Positions 17,328 to 26,783 of a stretch of 64,000 nucleotides of DNA are shown one piece after another. Location: positions 2,860,723-2,924,722 of the forward strand of contig JAWKPA010000012.1 in assembly GCA_041390905.1 (NCBI GenBank), written 5' to 3'. Numbering within the stretch: position 1 is the first letter of the stretch; each line of letters starts with the position of its first letter. The position numbers and the translations under genes were made by a program. The notes under the pieces were generated by a model, which saw only the letters and a list, made by a program, of their open reading frames with translations, was not told the DNA's origin and made no database searches. Source of the stretch: JACKCD01 sp041390905. GTDB taxonomy: Bacteria > Chloroflexota > Anaerolineae > Promineifilales > Promineifilaceae.

Positions 17328-20300
17328 TTACATCACCTTCAATGCCTGCCGATACGCTTCCAGTGCCTTCTGCAATTGACCATTCTGCATATAGGCATCG
17401 CCCAGCAGTTGCTGTAGCTGCATTTGGCCGGGTGTTTTCATGGTGGCACTCTCCAAATCGGCAATCAGGATGCTGAGGCCAGAACCGCTGTCGAGGATGG
17501 TTTGGTAGGTACCAACGGCCGTTTTTACATCACCAGCCGCCACCGCACCACGCGCCACCGTCAACTGATCCTCATCAACTATCAGCAGCGACGACACCTC
17601 GCTGGTATCCACAGTCACCATCGCTGGTTCACGGACAAACGGCCGTTCTTCCACCTTGCGCTCTGGAGCCACAATCTCTTCCAGCGCATCCGTGCCAAAG
17701 CCATCCTGCGTCAACTGCCCCGTTGTTGCCTCTTCTTCCGACGTTAACCAGCCAGCCATATCTGGCTCAGCCAACGAGCGCAGCCAGCCCGTGTCACCCA
17801 GCGAAGCCGTCGGCTCTTCGGTCAGCCAGTCGGGGATAACATCTTCGGGTTCTGCCAGCTCCTCTTCCAGCGCCTCAGCCATATCCGTGTCGTCGGGCAG
17901 TTCACCCATCAACCATTCTGGAATCCCTTCAGCCTCGTCCACTGCTTCCGGCTCAGCCACCGGTGCCGATGCCTTCGCTTCACCACGCGCCAGTTCATCC
18001 AGCCAGGCCATTGCTTCAACGGCATCTTCATCCGTCTCATCGCTCTCGGCCTCATCGGCAGTGGGTTCAACAACGGCCGTTTCCTCGTCCAACGCCAACT
18101 GTTCCAGCCACGCCATCGCTTCCGCCGCCTCGTCAGGCTCGGCTTCAACCTCAGCAGTTTCGGCGACAGGTTCTTCCACCTGCAAACTGGGCAATTCCGC
18201 CAACGGCGCACCCTGCTGTGCAGCAAGTTGTTCCAGCCACGCCATCGCCTCATCAAGGTCATCGGGGGGCGCAACCAAATCAGCCTCTTCGGCGGCAACC
18301 GCCATTTCCGGCTCATCGGCTGCGGCCAAAACGGCCGTTTCCATTTCCGCCTCCGCCTCAAGTTCCACACCCGCTTCCGCCGCCAGCTCATCCAGCCACG
18401 CCATCGCAGCCAAATCATCATCAGCTTCATCAGCAACGGCCGTTTCCACCACAGCTTCCGTCGCCGATTCATCCAGCCACATCGTCGCATCAAGTTCAGC
18501 GTCAGCTTCATCAACAACGGCCGTTTCGTCCATCACCGCCATCTCTTGCTCAAGCTCCACACCGGCATCGGCGGCCAATTCATCCAGCCACGCCATCGCG
18601 TCAAGTTCATCCTCGGCATCGTCGGCGGCATTGCCACCCACAACCGTCGGCAGTTCATCCAGCGGCGCACCTTGTCGAGCCGCCAACTGCTCCAGCCACG
18701 CCATCGCCTCATCCAAATCATCCGGCGGCGCGAGAAAATCATCCGGCTCGGTGCTGGCTTCTGCAGTAACCACATCGGCTTCGGCTTCCTCGGGTTCGGG
18801 TTCGGCAAAAACGGCCGTTTCCACTATCTCCGCTTCAACCTCAAGCTCCACGCCTGCTTCCGTCGCCAGCTCATCCAGCCACGCCATTGCCCCTAATTCA
18901 TCGTCGGCTTCATCTACGGCCACTTCCGGTTCAAGCGCAACACCTGCCTCCGCCGCCAACTCATCCAGCCACGCCATTGCGTCTAGCTCATCGTCTGCCT
19001 CTTCATCGGCCGGTTCCACTGCCGTATCAACCGCTGGAGCCTGCGCCGCCTTTTGATCTAGCCAAGCCATCGCCTCGTCCGGGTCTTCCGGCACGTCATC
19101 GGTCGCCACATCTATCTCTGGCGCAGTCACCGGCTCATCCTGGTGCAAGCTGGGCAGTTCTTCCAGCGGCGCACCTTGCCGCGCCGCCAACTGTTCCAGC
19201 CAAGCCATCGCCTCATCCGGATCTTCCGGCACGTCAAAGGTGCTGTCTTCTTCCACAACTTCGGCCACAGCAGACTGCTGCACCACTGACTCCTCAATCT
19301 CAACCGCTGCCGCCGATTCCTGGTGGCTTTCCAGCGCCATCTGTTCCAGCCAAGCCAGTGTCTCATCCGGGTCAGCGGGGATGTCGGGGAACTCATCCAC
19401 AACGGCCGTTTCTGCAGTACGCACCTCTGGCACGTCGTCCAAAAGTGCCACCTGCTCCAGCCACGCCAAATCATCATCCAGTTGACGGAACGCCTGGGTG
19501 GGCAGTTCAGCTACCGGTTCATGGGTATCATCAGGTCTATCATCTGCCGTTTCGGCCTCCAGCCAATCAAGCGCGTCGGCCAAATCATGATCAACGGCGG
19601 GTATCGGGGAAACGGCCGTTTCTTCTTCCAGCGCCAATTCATCCAGCCACGCCATCGCCGCATCGTCCACCCCCACATCCGGCACCACGTCAGCATCCTG
19701 CAAGGCAGCATTGGTTGCCCCACGGGTGGCTTCCGCCAAAGACGGCCGTTCATCGGCCGGCTTCTTTGCACCATCAGCCGTCAACGCTTCCAGCCATGCC
19801 ATCGCGTCATCCATCGGGTCAACATCCGCCTCAGGCAAAGCATCTGCCGCAACCCCCTTTTCCGGCACAGGCTTCGATTCGTCCCGATTGCCCTTCCCCG
19901 CCAGCACCTCGGTGCCAAACAGTCCACGGGCAATCGTTGGCGGCTCTTCAATGGGCGTTTTCTGCCCAGCCGCCAGCTCTTCCAGCCACGCCATCGCCTC
20001 ATCAAAATCTTGCGGCTCGTCTGAACTGCCCTCCCACGTCATGGTGGGCATGTCGTCGCCCACAGAAGCAGAGTCATTGGTCAACGCATCCAGCCAGGAC
20101 AGGTCAGTATCAATGGGCGAAATTTCAGCCTCAACAATGGGGTCATCGTCCTTATCCAGTACGCGGGGCAAAGTCGTTTCGGATGTCAGTGCCGCTTCTC
20201 GCAGCCATTCAGGCAAAGCATCATTCGGAACTGCCTCATCCTGATTCGCAGAATGAGGCGATAATTCTTGCAGCCAGTCAGGCACATCGTCATCTGTCTG

Positions 20301-21740
20301 GGGTGCCTGAGGGGGCTTCTCATTCTGCCCAATCAGCTCATCCAACCAGGCCAAAGCATCATCCATTGATTCCGGTACTTCACGTTGTGAATCGCTCTGG
20401 GCCCTATTTGCCGCACTTGTTTTCTTATTTTTATCTTCGGCCACAGTATCCTCCGTTACAGCGTACTGTTCTTCATGGCGATTGCCATCACCTTCCTGAG
20501 CATTATCAACGGCCGTTTCCCCCGCCCACAACCACTCAGGAAGCGCATCATCATTTGCAAAACTATCTACTTTAGCCGGTTCTGCCATCAACGGCTCACC
20601 GCTCAAACCCGTTTGCAGCCAATCCGGCAGCATGTCTTCATCTTCAGGCTGCTCCCGCCCGTCCAGCGCCTGGATCAATGCTTCCAGTTCGGTTGCATCT
20701 ACCCGCTGCGGCGGCAAGGTGTCGGTTAGTGCCGGTTCCAGCCAGCCGGGCGAGTCTGCCTTAACGGCCGTTTCTCCCGCCACCGCCTCATCAGCAACCG
20801 GCTCCAGCCAATCATAGAGATTTTCGTCGGAAACGGCCGTTTCTTCCAGCCCATATCCCGACACCCAATCCGCAATCGTTGGCGTTGCCCGTTCCTCGGC
20901 CAGCCCCAACGCCGCCGCCACCGCCTGCTCATCCAGCGGCGCAATCATTACCTGCGGCGGCAAAGCCGGTGCCTCTGGCAACGAAAAAGCCGCCCCCACC
21001 GTCGTTTCCGGGTCCAAATCAAGCTGGCTCACCTGTGTCAACGTCTGCACCAACGTCAAATATGGTGCAGCCGCCGAAGTGCGCTCACCCGATAAATAAA
21101 TCTCCCCTAAAATCGCGTTGGCCGTGATACAGTTTGGCAACTTTGCCAACACCGACTCACATATCTCGGCCGCTTCCAGCCGCTGCCGATTGCGCCACAG
21201 TGATTCAGCCAGCAGCAGTTCCAAATCAACACGCTCCTCAGTATCAGCCTGCAAAATTTGCCGCAGTTCCACACTCGCCTGCTGGTACTGCCCGCCCTTA
21301 AAATGCAGCCGCGCCAACGCCGCCGGAGAAATTGAAATCCCACCAACATGCTCTCCACCCCGCTGCCGATACAGCTCACGCAGTTCCCGCTGGATGTTGA
21401 CATTGTATGGATCCATCTCATAGGCATGGAGCAAATGCCAAATGGCCTGCGAGTACAGCGCATCTTCGGAGTAGGCAATGGCTAACCCCAAGTGGGCAAT
21501 CAAATCATTGGGATTGGCACTCAACACACGCTGGAGCAAATCAGCCGCCCCCGTGTAATCTTGCTGCTCCAGCAACGCTTGCCCCAACAGCCGATAGGTA
21601 AAAATATGGCGTGGGTACCGCTTCAAGACGTGCTGCGCGTGCAGCACCACTTCCGGGTAACGCCTTTCCTCCAATAGCTGGCCTATTTGTTTGAGATAAG
21701 TTGGGAGGGCAATTTCTTTAGCCACAGGATAGAAACACAT
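17328..21740 (-). CDS. TPR protein with about 20 acidic AMAWLxxL repeats
   Basis: The 1470-residue product has three parts. Residues about 10-270 are TPR-like helices (RYPRHIFTYRLLGQALLEQQ, NPNDLIAHLGLAIAY, LLAESLWRNRQRLEAAE). The middle, roughly 290-1330, is very acidic and contains about 20 copies of a DEAMAWLEQLA motif, some with the longer tail RQGAPLEELP, plus simpler LPxWL motifs. The end returns to a TPR pair (LLGDAYMQNGQLQKALEAY). Function is unknown; similar short WL motifs on disordered acidic linkers are common in Chloroflexota and look like multivalent protein-binding sites. Twelve ACGGCCGT copies, most encoding ETAV, are scattered through the linker. No signal peptide is seen, so it is probably cytoplasmic. 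Confidence 0.8.
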   Translation of the reverse strand: MCFYPVAKEIALPTYLKQIGQLLEERRYPEVVLHAQHVLKRYPRHIFTYRLLGQALLEQQDYTGAADLLQRVLSANPNDLIAHLGLAIAYSEDALYSQAIWHLLHAYEMDPYNVNIQRELRELYRQRGGEHVGGISISPAALARLHFKGGQYQQASVELRQILQADTEERVDLELLLAESLWRNRQRLEAAEICESVLAKLPNCITANAILGEIYLSGERTSAAAPYLTLVQTLTQVSQLDLDPETTVGAAFSLPEAPALPPQVMIAPLDEQAVAAALGLAEERATPTIADWVSGYGLEETAVSDENLYDWLEPVADEAVAGETAVKADSPGWLEPALTDTLPPQRVDATELEALIQALDGREQPEDEDMLPDWLQTGLSGEPLMAEPAKVDSFANDDALPEWLWAGETAVDNAQEGDGNRHEEQYAVTEDTVAEDKNKKTSAANRAQSDSQREVPESMDDALAWLDELIGQNEKPPQAPQTDDDVPDWLQELSPHSANQDEAVPNDALPEWLREAALTSETTLPRVLDKDDDPIVEAEISPIDTDLSWLDALTNDSASVGDDMPTMTWEGSSDEPQDFDEAMAWLEELAAGQKTPIEEPPTIARGLFGTEVLAGKGNRDESKPVPEKGVAADALPEADVDPMDDAMAWLEALTADGAKKPADERPSLAEATRGATNAALQDADVVPDVGVDDAAMAWLDELALEEETAVSPIPAVDHDLADALDWLEAETADDRPDDTHEPVAELPTQAFRQLDDDLAWLEQVALLDDVPEVRTAETAVVDEFPDIPADPDETLAWLEQMALESHQESAAAVEIEESVVQQSAVAEVVEEDSTFDVPEDPDEAMAWLEQLAARQGAPLEELPSLHQDEPVTAPEIDVATDDVPEDPDEAMAWLDQKAAQAPAVDTAVEPADEEADDELDAMAWLDELAAEAGVALEPEVAVDEADDELGAMAWLDELATEAGVELEVEAEIVETAVFAEPEPEEAEADVVTAEASTEPDDFLAPPDDLDEAMAWLEQLAARQGAPLDELPTVVGGNAADDAEDELDAMAWLDELAADAGVELEQEMAVMDETAVVDEADAELDATMWLDESATEAVVETAVADEADDDLAAMAWLDELAAEAGVELEAEAEMETAVLAAADEPEMAVAAEEADLVAPPDDLDEAMAWLEQLAAQQGAPLAELPSLQVEEPVAETAEVEAEPDEAAEAMAWLEQLALDEETAVVEPTADEAESDETDEDAVEAMAWLDELARGEAKASAPVAEPEAVDEAEGIPEWLMGELPDDTDMAEALEEELAEPEDVIPDWLTEEPTASLGDTGWLRSLAEPDMAGWLTSEEEATTGQLTQDGFGTDALEEIVAPERKVEERPFVREPAMVTVDTSEVSSLLIVDEDQLTVARGAVAAGDVKTAVGTYQTILDSGSGLSILIADLESATMKTPGQMQLQQLLGDAYMQNGQLQKALEAYRQALKVM
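17900..20400 (-). repeat. Degenerate repeat region encoding the acidic WL motifs
   Basis: The DNA repeats a unit of roughly 80-130 bp in which a short block reading CTCGTCCAGCCACGCCATCGC-like on the plus strand (complement encodes AMAWLDEL) recurs about 20 times. Some pairs are near-identical, for example those at about 18225-18250 and 18690-18715, which suggests recent duplication or gene conversion. Confidence 0.7.
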
Positions 21741-21845
21741 AAAGCGTAAAGCCGCCGCGACTTTACGCTAAAATCCTTTTATCGCTTTCGTTAATGGTGA
21801 TATTATGCAAAGTTTTTGCGTTTTCCGCAACCCGCCCCAAATTAT

Positions 21846-22892
21846 TTACCAGGCAATATCGTCAAAATGGCGCTGGCGCAGATGTGCCAGCAGGTGGCTC
21901 ACGTCTTGCTCTGCTTCCACCATTGGCCCCAAGGGGTCTTCAATCTGGTCACGCCCCAGCAGGGCATAGACGGTGTTGAGTATGCCAAAGGTTAACGCTT
22001 CCAAATGGTAGCCGCCTTCAAGGACGACGAGTAAACGGCCGTTACACAACCTCTCCGCCATCTCCACCAACTGCCGCACAATATTGGCATACCCCGTCAG
22101 CGACAGCCCCGCCCACGCCAGCGGGTCTTGCCAATGGGCATCATACCCCGCCGACACCAGCAGCAGCTCCGGCTGAAACGCCGCCAGCTTCGGCCCAATC
22201 AGCTCCTTAAACGTGCGTCCATACCCCACATCCCCCACATTTGGGCCAAACGGCACGTTTAACGTGTAGCCTTGCCCAAAGCCCGACCCAACCTCCTGCG
22301 CCGACCCGCTGCCAGGGTAAAAAAGCCGGGGCATGTAAAGATGGGTGGAAACAAACAGCACCGAGCTATCCTCATAAAAAATGTCCTGCGTACCGTTACC
22401 GTGGTGCACGTCAAAATCCACAATTGCCACGCGCCGCACCCCGTGTACGCGCTGGGCATGGCGGGCGGCAATGGCAACATTGTTAAACAGGCAAAAACCG
22501 CTAATGGTGGCAAATTCGGCGTGGTGGCCGGGAGGCCGCACCAGGGCAATGCCGTTCCGCGCCTGCCCGGTCATAATCTGGCTCACCGCTTCACAGCAGC
22601 CACCAACTGCCAGCCGCGCCAAATCATAGCTTTGGGCGGTGGCGTAGGTGTCACCGTGGTCAAGTAACCCGCCACCTCGCAGTGCGGTTTGGCGCACTTT
22701 GTCCACCAGCGTGGGCAAATGGGCGTAGTGGAGTTGGTCGGTGGTGGCGTAGGGGGAAGAAACGGCCGTTAAATCACCCAATACCCCAAACCGCTCCAAC
22801 GTTGGCAAAAGCTGCAGCATCCGCAAATGGCTTTCCGGGTGCCCCTGCTGTGTGTGTGCCAAGGCAGGCGTGTGAACCAAAAGAGTTGTCAT
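21846..22892 (-). CDS. Histone deacetylase-family (acetoin utilisation-like) deacetylase
   Basis: This 348-residue protein belongs to the arginase/deacetylase fold. Zinc and active-site residues are visible in RPPGHHAEF (the tandem His), FCLFNNVAIAA, DFDVHHGNGTQDIFY and SAGYDAHWQDPLA. Bacterial relatives remove acetyl groups from lysines or small amines such as polyamines; the substrate cannot be read here. It is probably a single-gene unit, as the upstream hppA gene ends in its own terminator. One ACGGCCGT lies near each end of the gene. Confidence 0.92.
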   Translation of the reverse strand: MTTLLVHTPALAHTQQGHPESHLRMLQLLPTLERFGVLGDLTAVSSPYATTDQLHYAHLPTLVDKVRQTALRGGGLLDHGDTYATAQSYDLARLAVGGCCEAVSQIMTGQARNGIALVRPPGHHAEFATISGFCLFNNVAIAARHAQRVHGVRRVAIVDFDVHHGNGTQDIFYEDSSVLFVSTHLYMPRLFYPGSGSAQEVGSGFGQGYTLNVPFGPNVGDVGYGRTFKELIGPKLAAFQPELLLVSAGYDAHWQDPLAWAGLSLTGYANIVRQLVEMAERLCNGRLLVVLEGGYHLEALTFGILNTVYALLGRDQIEDPLGPMVEAEQDVSHLLAHLRQRHFDDIAW

Positions 22893-22913
22893 AATGCCTC
22901 ACAGATCAAATAA

Positions 22914-22942
22914 AAAAGGCGCAACGAAGCCGTGCGCCTTTT
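22914..22942 (-). terminator. Terminator of hppA
   Basis: AAAAGGCGCA and TGCGCCTTTT form a perfect 10-bp stem with a 9-nt loop, with further T residues on the minus-strand side. It lies between the stop of hppA and the start of the deacetylase gene. Confidence 0.85.
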
Positions 22943-23012
22943 GATAATAAAAAGAAAAAAAGCAGAGAGCAAGTGACAACCATCATCTCTTGCTCCTGCC
23001 ATCTCTCATCTT

Positions 23013-25172
23013 TTAGTTGATCAGCCAGCCAATCAGGCCATAGCCATCCCCAATGGACGCAACCAAACCAGCCAACACCACCGAAACCACCGACATCAGC
23101 TTAATCAAAATGTTGAGCGACGGGCCAGAGGTATCCTTAAACGGATCGCCAACCGTATCACCCACAACTGTAGCTTTGTGGTTCTGCGAACCTTTGCCAC
23201 CCAGGTGTCCCGCCTCAATATATTTCTTGGCGTTATCCCAGGCACCACCAGCATTTGCCATCATCACCGCCAGGGAAAAGCCCGTTGCCAGCGCCCCAGA
23301 CAGCAGCCCCAGCACGCCGGGAACACCCAAGACGATACCCACGACAGCGGGAACCACAATCGCCAGCAGCGATGGGATACGCATTTCCCGCAGCGCCGCC
23401 TGGGTGCTAATTTCCACACAGGCTGCATAATCGGGCTTGCTTTTCCTTTCCATAATGCCCGGAATCTCGCGGAACTGACGGCGAACTTCTTCCACCATCG
23501 CCCCGGCCGAACGGCCAACCGCGCTCATGGTAAGGGCGCAGAAGTAAAACGCAACCATACCGCCAATAAACAGCCCAAAAAGGAACGCCGGGTTCAGCGG
23601 GGTCACATTGAAATCTTGCACCAGTTGCTCGATGGTTTCATCAGCCATACCGGGAATGCTCAGACGCACTTGCTGCAAATAAGCCGCCAGCAGTGCCAGC
23701 CCGGTAAGAGCCGCCGAACCGATGGCAAACCCTTTACCGATAGCGGCCGTGGTATTGCCCAGGGAGTCAAGCTGGTCGGTGCGTTCGCGGACGCTGGGTT
23801 CCAAACCGGCCATTTCGGCGTTCCCACCGGCGTTGTCGGCCACCGGGCCATAGGCATCGGTTGCCAGCGTCAGCCCTAGCGTAGAGAGCATCCCCACAGC
23901 GGCCATGCCCACGCCAAAGAGACCACCCAGCAGGTTGCTTGCCCCGCCAGAGACATAGAAGGCAACGGCCGTTCCCGCCACAATAATCAACACCGGAAGC
24001 GCCGTAGACTCCATGCCCACCGCCAAACCGCTGATGATCACCGTCGCCGGCCCCGTCTGCGACTGTTGGGCAATGCCTTGTGTCGGCTTGTAATCAGCCG
24101 AAGTGTAATATTCCGTCACACGGCCAATCAAAATACCGATCAAAATACCCGCAATCACCGCAATCCAGATCTGCCACCAGTTGGGAATGCCCAGCAGGTA
24201 GAGCAGGGGGGCGGTCAATACCCCAATCCCGGCCGCCGCAATGCGAATGGCGCGTTCCAGCGTGTGGAGCAACTCTTTCATGGTCGCCTCTTCGCTGGCG
24301 CGAACCAGGAACACCCCGCCAATGGAAAGCAGCACGCCCAACCCCGCCAGCATCACCGGCGCGGTCACGTATTTGAGCTGTTCAGCCAGGCTGGCAGACG
24401 TTCCCACGGCAGCCACACCTAAAGCGGCCGTTGCCAAAATAGCGGCCAGATACGATTCATACAGGTCAGCACCCATACCAGCCACATCCCCCACATTGTC
24501 GCCCACGTTGTCGGCAATGGTTGCCGGGTTACGCGGGTCGTCTTCAGGAATGCCAGCCTCAACCTTCCCCACAAGGTCAGCACCCACATCAGCCGCTTTG
24601 GTGTAAATACCACCGCCCACACGACCAAAGAGTGCCATGGTGGAAGCACCAACGGCGGCGCTCAGCATCACTGAGGTCAGGGTAGCGGGGTCAAGCCCCA
24701 CGCCAAAGTAAAGAATGAGGAACCAAATGCTGCTGTCGAGCAAGATAAAACCAACCACGGTTAACCCCATCACGGCTCCGGCACGAAAAGCGACGCGCAA
24801 ACCGCCGTTCAGACTCTTGCGGGCGGCGTTGGCGGTGCGGGCAGAAGCGTTGGTGGCCGTCTTCATGCCCACGAACCCGGCAGCACCGGAAAAGAAGCCG
24901 GCCGTCAGGAACGCAACTGTCACCCAGATGCTTTGAACGTTGAGCAACGCCATCACCAAAAACAGAACAAACATGGCAGCAAACACCATGCCAACAACGC
25001 GGTACTGTGCCCGCAAATAGGCCATTGCCCCTTCGCGAATCGCCTGGGCAATTTCGATCATCTCTTTCGTACCTTCGCTTTCTTTCATGATGCCATTGTA
25101 GAAAACGTAGGCAGATACTAGTGCGGCTACAGCTCCGATGGGGCCAAGCCACCAAAAAATTGGTAAATCCAT
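23013..25172 (-). CDS. hppA: Membrane-bound pyrophosphatase, K+-dependent type
   Basis: The 719-residue, about 16-helix pump couples pyrophosphate hydrolysis to Na+ or H+ export. Signature motifs are DVGADLVGKVEAGIPEDDPRNPA, of which the PPi-binding core is GKVEAGIPEDD, then NVGDNVGDVAGMGADLYESY, DAYGPVADNAGGNAEM and the C-terminal GDTVGDPFKDTSGPS. In GNTTAAIGKGFAIGS the Ala after GNTTA marks the K+-dependent subfamily (Lys there makes the pump K+-independent); many K+-dependent members pump Na+. The ATG at 25172 has GGAGGATAGG upstream and starts the hydrophobic first helix; the open frame to 25268 is an untranslated leader. A near-consensus promoter lies 200 bp upstream. Confidence 0.95.
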   Translation of the reverse strand: MDLPIFWWLGPIGAVAALVSAYVFYNGIMKESEGTKEMIEIAQAIREGAMAYLRAQYRVVGMVFAAMFVLFLVMALLNVQSIWVTVAFLTAGFFSGAAGFVGMKTATNASARTANAARKSLNGGLRVAFRAGAVMGLTVVGFILLDSSIWFLILYFGVGLDPATLTSVMLSAAVGASTMALFGRVGGGIYTKAADVGADLVGKVEAGIPEDDPRNPATIADNVGDNVGDVAGMGADLYESYLAAILATAALGVAAVGTSASLAEQLKYVTAPVMLAGLGVLLSIGGVFLVRASEEATMKELLHTLERAIRIAAAGIGVLTAPLLYLLGIPNWWQIWIAVIAGILIGILIGRVTEYYTSADYKPTQGIAQQSQTGPATVIISGLAVGMESTALPVLIIVAGTAVAFYVSGGASNLLGGLFGVGMAAVGMLSTLGLTLATDAYGPVADNAGGNAEMAGLEPSVRERTDQLDSLGNTTAAIGKGFAIGSAALTGLALLAAYLQQVRLSIPGMADETIEQLVQDFNVTPLNPAFLFGLFIGGMVAFYFCALTMSAVGRSAGAMVEEVRRQFREIPGIMERKSKPDYAACVEISTQAALREMRIPSLLAIVVPAVVGIVLGVPGVLGLLSGALATGFSLAVMMANAGGAWDNAKKYIEAGHLGGKGSQNHKATVVGDTVGDPFKDTSGPSLNILIKLMSVVSVVLAGLVASIGDGYGLIGWLIN

Positions 25173-25369
25173 TCGCCTATCCTCCGTATTGATAAAAAAG
25201 TTTGTTGGGAATGTTGGGTGCAAACAATGAAGTCTGCAAAAATGAATCCGCGCCAGATTTTCTGGCATGGCTTCATAATCGGGCTCTTTTGAACCCCAAA
25301 AAGCGGCCTCCCGCTCTTTATTTTAACTTACGATTAGACCTACATTCGCGCCTTAACGCAAACCGCACG

Positions 25370-25398
25370 ATTGTAACGAATGGCACAAAGGGTGTCAA
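25370..25398 (-). promoter_or_regulatory. Sigma-70-type promoter of hppA
   Basis: On the minus strand TTGACA (25393-25398) is followed after exactly 17 bp by TACAAT (25370-25375), one mismatch from consensus. Transcription would begin near 25363, giving a leader of about 190 nt before the hppA start codon. Confidence 0.85.
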
Positions 25399-25492
25399 AC
25401 GGCAGTAACTGTTCAATTGGGCATCAGCCGTGAAGCGTGAGGTGTAGGGGCGTAGGGCGCGTGGAAATACCATTACCTCTCTCGCCCTACGC

Positions 25493-25590
25493 TTAGGGTT
25501 CGTTCATTAATAACTTGGGATTTAGAAGTTCAACTTCTTGGAGAAGTTGAACTTCTGGAACTGCAAAGTTATTTTTGATTAAACCCTAAG
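25493..25590. repeat. AGAAGTTCAACTTCT element, GGGTTCG flavour
   Basis: Outer arms TTAGGGTT...AATAACTT and AAGTTATT...AACCCTAA enclose two AGAAGTTNAACTTCT palindromes. Related arrangements lie at about 14581-14660, 50815-50870 and 52678-52740. Confidence 0.8.
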
Positions 25591-25678
25591 GGTCCGTCCA
25601 CGAATAACTTAGATGATTTATCAGAAGTTTGACTGGTATCCAGTGTAAAATTGTCTTACTTGTTTCTGGACAGACCCT

Positions 25679-25745
25679 AAGGAATGGAAATTAAATAACT
25701 TGCCCATTTAGAAGTTCAACTTCTCAGAAGAAGTTGAACTTCTGA
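25679..25745. repeat. Partial AGAAGTTCAACTTCT element, GGAATGG flavour
   Basis: The left arm AAGGAATGGAAATTAAATAAC and two core palindromes are present; the right arm is missing. It abuts the stop end of the betaine-binding protein gene. Confidence 0.75.
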
Positions 25746-25769
25746 TAGGCACGCATAAACAGATGCGCT

Positions 25770-26684
25770 CTACGGTAGCCAGGCACGCCACGTGTCTTCG
25801 TGGGCATCTACCCAGGCCTGGGCGGCTTCTTCAACCGTTTTGCCTTCGTTGAGCATGGCAAGCATTTCAATTTGGGCATCGCTGCCGTAGTTCATGTTTG
25901 CCAAGAAGGTGTGGACATCGGCATCTTTGCCGGCCAAACCGCCACTAAAGATTTTCATGAGGTCGTCTTTGGGATAAGCACAGTCAATGGCGGCAGGGTC
26001 GGCGTAACATTCGTCGCTGTAGGCTGGCAGTTCCACCTGCACCAGATCCAGTTGCTGGAAGATGGCGTGGGGGGAGTAGAAGTAGAAGAGCACGGGTTCC
26101 TGACGGCTGTAGGCGGAGGAAACTTCGGCCAGCAGCGCATCTTCGGAGCCAGTCCAAACGACCTGGAAGGGAAGGCCGAGGTTGGCAATGATGGCTTCGT
26201 CATATTGCACCCAGCTGGGGTCGGCACCGAGAAAACGGCCGTTTTCCCCCGTTTCCGCCGAAGCAAATTCAGCCGCCGCATCCGCATACCCTTCCCACGT
26301 CGCCAACGCCGGGTTGGCATCCACCACATATTGCGGCACATACCAGCCAATCTCGCCTACAGGCCCCAGCGGCCCCCCATTTTCCACCGTGCCTAAATTG
26401 TCAATATATTCGGCAATACGCTCGCCGTGACCCGACGGCCACACTTCCAGGCTGGCATCCACATCGCCGCCAGCCAGCGCATCCCACTGGGCGTTTTCGT
26501 CCAAAGCCACAATTTCAACGGGGTTGCCCAGCTCTTTCTCGATGATGATCTTGGCAACAGCCACATTTAGCTCGGAAGCCGGCCACGCATTTTCTACCAG
26601 CGTGATCGTTTCCTTGCTGCCACAGCCAACAACGACCAGCGATGTTAACAGCAGCACAACAAATAGCATCCATTTTTGTTTCAT
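25770..26684 (-). CDS. Glycine betaine/choline ABC transporter substrate-binding lipoprotein
   Basis: This 304-residue OpuAC/ProX-type protein captures betaine-like osmolytes. The N-terminus is a lipoprotein signal with lipobox VVVGC at about residue 21. The mature part shows the family patterns LVENAWPASELNVAVAKII, GDVDASLEVWPSG, ENGGPLGPVGEIGWYVPQYV and the C-terminal region VDAHEDTWRAW. Membrane anchoring by lipid fits the probably monoderm envelope. It is the last gene of a minus-strand operon-like group: ATPase (28914..29924), double permease (26784..28910), then this gene. Confidence 0.9.
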   Translation of the reverse strand: MKQKWMLFVVLLLTSLVVVGCGSKETITLVENAWPASELNVAVAKIIIEKELGNPVEIVALDENAQWDALAGGDVDASLEVWPSGHGERIAEYIDNLGTVENGGPLGPVGEIGWYVPQYVVDANPALATWEGYADAAAEFASAETGENGRFLGADPSWVQYDEAIIANLGLPFQVVWTGSEDALLAEVSSAYSRQEPVLFYFYSPHAIFQQLDLVQVELPAYSDECYADPAAIDCAYPKDDLMKIFSGGLAGKDADVHTFLANMNYGSDAQIEMLAMLNEGKTVEEAAQAWVDAHEDTWRAWLP

Positions 26685-26710
26685 CTTTTCTATCTCCTCT
26701 TATAAACCTT

Positions 26711-26772
26711 GTAGAGATTTGAGATTAGAGATCGGAGATATGGTTCCCAATCTCCAATCTCTAATCTCCAAT
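26711..26772. repeat. Intergenic GATTGGAGATT hairpin
   Basis: Arms of GAGATTTGAGATTAGAGAT-type words and their complements flank a short loop between the permease and the binding-protein genes. It belongs to the same family as 2605-2668. Confidence 0.75.
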
Positions 26773-26783
26773 CCCCCAATAAA

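Larger units (their letters stand above)
25173..25769. other. Intergenic region upstream of hppA
   Basis: The region holds the hppA leader (about 190 nt, with two small hairpins near 25250-25265 and 25298-25320), the hppA promoter, a hairpin of GCGTAGGGCG with CGCCCTACGC near 25450-25493, and two AGAAGTTCAACTTCT elements. No gene is seen in it. Confidence 0.65.

Noticed and set aside
17656..20575. Long plus-strand frames rich in Ser or Pro opposite the WL-repeat gene
   Set aside because: They are the low-complexity shadow of the acidic repeat coding sequence; the minus-strand frame alone has TPR similarity and a terminator.
25200..25360. Riboswitch in the hppA leader
   Set aside because: Only small hairpins are seen; I could not match any known riboswitch consensus.
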